A DNA stretch of 8,447 nucleotides from Deltaproteobacteria bacterium. GTDB taxonomy: Bacteria > UBA10199 > DSSB01. Under the pieces are notes generated by a model. It was given only the letters and a program-made list of their open reading frames with translations, made no database searches and was not told where the DNA came from. The translations under genes were made by a program, and so were the position numbers. This document shows, in pieces, positions 4,668-8,447 of this stretch (the first letter of the stretch is position 1; every line of letters begins with the position of its first letter). Location: NCBI GenBank assembly GCA_021772695.1, contig JAJFLL010000170.1:1-8447 (forward strand), in the 5' to 3' direction.

Positions 4668-7600
4668 ATGGGAATGCTTATTTCCACACTTATTGCCGAA
4701 GGATTGCGACAGGTTCAGAGTCAGGACACTAAAGAACCGTCCGTCGCTAAGGCTATACCTGAGACCGGTAGCAAGGCCGCCCCGTCGGAAGCTTCCCCAA
4801 CCGTCACCTTATTGCGAAGTTTACCCAAGTTTTCTCAGCAAGCCGTCAAAGGGGCCAGTCGCTTTTTTTCTCAAGTGGCCAAACTACCGCAAGATCTGAA
4901 AGCCTATTCCCAAAAACAAATCTCCCAAACCGAATCCCGCGTGGATCAGCTCTTGATTCAAGTAGGCGAGCTTGCAAATGCCCGAGACCTGACTCAGGCC
5001 GGAAAGGCTCTAACCATTGCCCAGGGACAAATCGATTTATTGGCCCAAGTGCATGTGAAGGGCGAAAATAATCCCAAAGTAAAAATTTTTCGGGCCCAAT
5101 GGAGAATAGCCTCGGCCCAAATATTAGAGGCCCAAGGGGATTCTTCCGGAGCTACTGAGCAATACCAAAAGGCCATCATCGAATTGGATGATGCCGATCA
5201 AAACACCCTAGTGGTATCTCCACTCAAATCTAAAATTTTAGGTCTCAAGGCAGATGCCAAACACCAACTACGCGATTACCAAGGCGCGCGCATGGACCGG
5301 TTTTGGGCGGCGCAGGGTATGGACATGAAGGCCAAGACGGCCCAAAGGCTTTATGATCACGAATTAAGTCAATTGGCCGACGATTTAGAATTCCAGGCCT
5401 TCTACGCCCAAGATACCGGCCACCGGAAACAAGAAGCCGCCTTCGTGGCCGAAGCGGTATTGGTGAATGAGGCCTTGGGCCGAGAGGAAGTGGCTTCGGG
5501 CCTAGAGACCTACCTCAAGGAACTCACCCAAGAAGTCATGCCGAAGGTCATTCAGGATCAAGCGAAAGAGCAAGCCAGCATCGGAACTTTGTCACCGCGA
5601 GATCTGCAATATTTTCCTCAGCTCAACAAATTTGTGACCCTGACTCCTAGTCAAGACCAGGGCTTTATTTTGGAATTTACCCCGGCCTTTGAAAATTTAT
5701 CCGGGAAAGAGCGAACCCAGGTGCTCGAACAATTGCAACAAGCAGGAGTGGCAGGCAAGATTCGAGACAAGGCCGAGGGGAGTGAGAGCCCAGTTGAGCG
5801 CCTTTTCTATCAGTCCAAATTAGATATGATGGATGGTCGGGTTGAGGCGGCAAAAGTACATTTGAGACAGTTGCGGCGCATGGCCCACAAGAGCCAAGAC
5901 CCTATGGAGCAGGCCTTAAAATCGGAAGCTGAAAACCAACTGCGAGCCTTTACCATGGCCCACCTCGACCAATTGCAGGCCCGTAATGAGGTCTTGGAAT
6001 CCCAGCGTGGCAGTCACCTCTTTAAAAAACCCGCCTATGAAATCCATGCGGACATGAATATCAGTCTGGTAAAAAAACTGAGGTCTTATGTGGAAAACGG
6101 TGAAGCCGTTACCCTTGAAGAGGCCTTGCAACGGCTCATCGGTGAGGCGTCTAGGCAGCGTGAAAAACTAGAGATTCCCCAGATCCCCTATTACAATTGG
6201 TCCAACCCCCAATTGCCGCCGCTGTCGAAGTTAGAATTTTATTACCACTCCATGGATTTGATGGATCCCCAGTTTAAATTGCTCTTAGATTTAGAGACCG
6301 GCGCTCAGCTCGAACAGCGCATGACTCTTGAGGCCAGAAACGAAGCCTTGTTAGAGGCAGCTCAAGGACTTCGTGCCCGCGATGGCAGTTACGAGATTTC
6401 AGGAGAAATTTTTTCCGGCCTGTTTGCCCAAGAGCTGGAACAAGCTCGCAGCCAAATTCCCCAAGAGAAATTAACGCGAATTCGCAATGACTCTTTGAAT
6501 GGTTTTACCCAATATAAAATCAAGGAAGGAATTGTGGAACGTTTAGAGGCTCTCAAGGAACAAGACCCCTTACAATTCAAAAATCGCTATCCTCAAGGTT
6601 GGCCCACCCGAGATCAAATGAATCAATTGGTGAGTGAAGCCACTGATGCCCGCATCGCCATGGGTACCAATAGCGAGGCCTATAAGATTTTAGACGCCCG
6701 CTTTCAACGCCAAGGTTTTGATAACCCTATCGCTGCCGCAGCTTGGACCGATTTCAAAGATATGAAGGACCCCACGGGGGAGTTTTGGAATTTTTCTGAT
6801 GCCACCTGGGACGCTGTGTTGGATGAAGTGGTCATTACCGCCGTTACCTTGCCGGTGACCATGGGTGCTGGAGCGGCCTTGCGCGGTGCCATCGCCAGCA
6901 GCCGCTGGGCGACCCGTACCGCTAGTGCCTCTCGAATTGGTCGCATGGCCGTTCGGGGAACTACCTTTACCAGTGGTGTGTTGGTGGAGGGTGCGGTTCA
7001 AGAATTACAGATGGGACTCTATACCAGTGAGGCCCACATGAAAAATCTCGGGTTTAACTTGGTGATGAGTACTGCCTTCCACGGCGGCGGCAAGATTTGG
7101 GGCCGTTATGCCCAAGAGATCGGTGTGGATGCCTCTGCCCAACAGCTGGCCCGTGCCGAAGGTCGGGTCTGGGCGGCTCGAGGTAAAGCGGCCTTAGATT
7201 TCAGCGGTATGTTGGGCACCCAAACTCTGTTGGGTACCTTCATGGCCGATCCCGCCAATCAAGGCGATATTCGTGAAAACTTCGCCGCATCTTTCTTGCG
7301 ACAGTTGGGTGGTCATGGGGCAACGGGAACGCTGCGCGCCTTCATGCCCCGAACCATGGCATGGGAGGCGGAAGGCATGGCCAAGCAAGATCACGCCCTA
7401 ATCATTCGTGATCAAGCCTTAGATTTGGGATTTCATCCCGAACGAGCCCAGGCCATGGCCGAATCGGTTTTGCACAGCCAAGAAACCTCACCTTTGGCGC
7501 AAGCGGTGGATTCCTTATTACGCCAACCTGCCAAAGCGACTCCCCTAGGAGAGGTTGAAAGCTACGGCTTCAAACAATTTTCTGAAGATACCTTGGGAGG

Positions 7601-8447
7601 ACTCCATAGCTTGTGGAATTCCGCAGAACAGTTTGTGGTCGGGCCATTAGGATCCGCCCAAGGACCTAGGTTGGCTCTAGCCCAGGCAGGTGCCGGTGTT
7701 GGCACTCCTGCAGGTCGTGCCAAGGCCACCGCCACTCAGGAAGGATTCGGCCTACAACACATGTTTCGTACCGCCGAGATGGGAAGTGCCGGTGGTGGTG
7801 AAGCCAAAACCCAGGTTCGTGTTCATGAAGACATAGCGGTGGGCACCAAAGATTACTTGGATTTATCTCAGGCCCAAAAATTGGCCTATCAAAAGGTCGT
7901 TCCGGTGGAGGAATTGCTCTTCGATATTCAAAACCAATTGGGCCCGGAAAATTTAAAATTAGATGTAAAGTTCCTTCCCCACTCCAACGTGGAAGGAAAA
8001 AATTACTCCGGCAAAAAACTCGGTGATTTAATTGAAATGCAAATGAGTATATCGCCAAATATCGTAAGACCTAAGCGTTCGGGCCATTACCAAACCTTAA
8101 GACATATCGAAGGCATGAGCGAGAGCAGTTTAACCCTGATTCGTGAGATGAATACCCATCATAGCGGCGAAGTTGGCTTATATAATTTGGCCGAGCTCTT
8201 GCCTCATTTAGGGCCCAAGGCGAAAATCACCATGGAACGGCTCATCACCCGGGAAGAAAACTATCGCGATCATCTCAATGAAACCGTGCAGGGGCTCTAC
8301 GCGGATCTGGCCAATAATTTTCGTGGTCAAGAGGGTGATCGTTCCGCAAAGGTGAGTCAGGCTCGGTATAAATTAATGGAAGCGGTGAGAGAATTAGAAA
8401 TGAATCCCAAAGGTTTGGATTGGGCCAAAGAATACGAATTGATCGAG
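4668..8447 (+). CDS. Giant cysteine-free protein of unknown function, N-terminal 1260 residues (3' end outside window)
   Basis: One open frame runs from the ATG at 4668 to the last base without a stop. The start is set by a well-placed GGAGG. No clear signal peptide is seen (MGMLISTLIAEGLRQVQSQD). Residues 140-173 (FRAQWRIASAQILEAQGD, ATEQYQKAIIEL), 187-217 and 379-405 look like TPR or TPR-like helix pairs, which usually bind partner proteins. The rest up to about 700 is helical and rich in Gln, Glu, Ala and Leu. Residues 721-738 (VVITAVTLPVTMGAGAAL) are hydrophobic enough to cross or insert in a membrane. Weaker Ala/Gly-rich segments follow near 765-777, 794-808 and 846-860. A Gly/Ala/Thr-rich linker lies just before about 1053, and the remaining part matches no family I know. 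No in-frame TGT or TGC occurs. It may be a secreted or surface giant protein, but no function can be assigned. Confidence 0.88.
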   Translation, partial: MGMLISTLIAEGLRQVQSQDTKEPSVAKAIPETGSKAAPSEASPTVTLLRSLPKFSQQAVKGASRFFSQVAKLPQDLKAYSQKQISQTESRVDQLLIQVGELANARDLTQAGKALTIAQGQIDLLAQVHVKGENNPKVKIFRAQWRIASAQILEAQGDSSGATEQYQKAIIELDDADQNTLVVSPLKSKILGLKADAKHQLRDYQGARMDRFWAAQGMDMKAKTAQRLYDHELSQLADDLEFQAFYAQDTGHRKQEAAFVAEAVLVNEALGREEVASGLETYLKELTQEVMPKVIQDQAKEQASIGTLSPRDLQYFPQLNKFVTLTPSQDQGFILEFTPAFENLSGKERTQVLEQLQQAGVAGKIRDKAEGSESPVERLFYQSKLDMMDGRVEAAKVHLRQLRRMAHKSQDPMEQALKSEAENQLRAFTMAHLDQLQARNEVLESQRGSHLFKKPAYEIHADMNISLVKKLRSYVENGEAVTLEEALQRLIGEASRQREKLEIPQIPYYNWSNPQLPPLSKLEFYYHSMDLMDPQFKLLLDLETGAQLEQRMTLEARNEALLEAAQGLRARDGSYEISGEIFSGLFAQELEQARSQIPQEKLTRIRNDSLNGFTQYKIKEGIVERLEALKEQDPLQFKNRYPQGWPTRDQMNQLVSEATDARIAMGTNSEAYKILDARFQRQGFDNPIAAAAWTDFKDMKDPTGEFWNFSDATWDAVLDEVVITAVTLPVTMGAGAALRGAIASSRWATRTASASRIGRMAVRGTTFTSGVLVEGAVQELQMGLYTSEAHMKNLGFNLVMSTAFHGGGKIWGRYAQEIGVDASAQQLARAEGRVWAARGKAALDFSGMLGTQTLLGTFMADPANQGDIRENFAASFLRQLGGHGATGTLRAFMPRTMAWEAEGMAKQDHALIIRDQALDLGFHPERAQAMAESVLHSQETSPLAQAVDSLLRQPAKATPLGEVESYGFKQFSEDTLGGLHSLWNSAEQFVVGPLGSAQGPRLALAQAGAGVGTPAGRAKATATQEGFGLQHMFRTAEMGSAGGGEAKTQVRVHEDIAVGTKDYLDLSQAQKLAYQKVVPVEELLFDIQNQLGPENLKLDVKFLPHSNVEGKNYSGKKLGDLIEMQMSISPNIVRPKRSGHYQTLRHIEGMSESSLTLIREMNTHHSGEVGLYNLAELLPHLGPKAKITMERLITREENYRDHLNETVQGLYADLANNFRGQEGDRSAKVSQARYKLMEAVRELEMNPKGLDWAKEYELIE

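Noticed and set aside
4627..4899. 90-codon plus-strand frame starting in the leader of the giant gene
   Set aside because: It overlaps the giant gene in another phase, has no ribosome binding site, and its Arg/Pro-rich translation looks like an out-of-frame reading.
6690..7001. Minus-strand frame of 103 codons with Gly, Thr and His-rich translation
   Set aside because: The composition mirrors the GCC-rich codons of the giant gene on the opposite strand; it is a shadow.
7666..8058. 130-codon minus-strand frame inside the giant gene
   Set aside because: It is antisense to a long, coherent reading frame, and its translation (many His, Pro, Trp, Arg) has no recognisable domain or plausible start context.
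1..8447. CRISPR array, insertion sequence, integrase or attachment site
   Set aside because: No regularly spaced direct repeats, transposase motifs, terminal inverted repeats or tRNA-end duplications were seen on either strand.

Overview
This window looks like part of a bacterial chromosome of roughly balanced base composition. The genes are tightly packed and most proteins can be placed. The core genes (a DnaB helicase end, RNase PH, an RdgB/HAM1-type nucleotide pyrophosphatase) are Gram-negative in character. The lipoprotein pairing an Ig-like domain with a lamin-tail domain, its exported partner, and the very long uncharacterised ORF would fit the former Deltaproteobacteria, for example Bdellovibrionota or a myxobacterial relative. 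That placement is inference from gene types; no marker in the window settles it.

Layout. (1) 2-2585, plus strand: a compact gene run with the 3' end of dnaB, a family 2 glycosyltransferase, rph and rdgB. Gaps are 9 nt or less and two junctions overlap, so this is probably one transcript at least from the glycosyltransferase onward. rph and rdgB are a widespread pair in RNA 3'-end processing and nucleotide-pool cleaning. (2) 2599-4315, minus strand: a two-gene exported unit. A signal-peptide protein comes first, then a lipoprotein with an Ig-like (Big_5-type) domain and a lamin-tail domain. It converges on rdgB across 13 nt. (3) 4316-4667: a 352-nt divergent region without a convincing gene. 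It holds three overlapping 8-bp palindromes next to long T tracts, a candidate promoter for the minus unit, a possible structured RNA, and a leader stem that would bury the ribosome binding site of the next gene. (4) 4668-8447, plus strand: one uninterrupted reading frame of 1260 codons that leaves the window with no stop. By hand translation it contains no cysteine codon. It has TPR-like helices near the N-terminus, an Ala/Gly-rich hydrophobic middle and an unrecognised C-terminal part.

The left half is housekeeping. The unexplained part is the giant protein and the divergent region in front of it: the ORF has no recognised function and its leader shows signs of RNA-level control.
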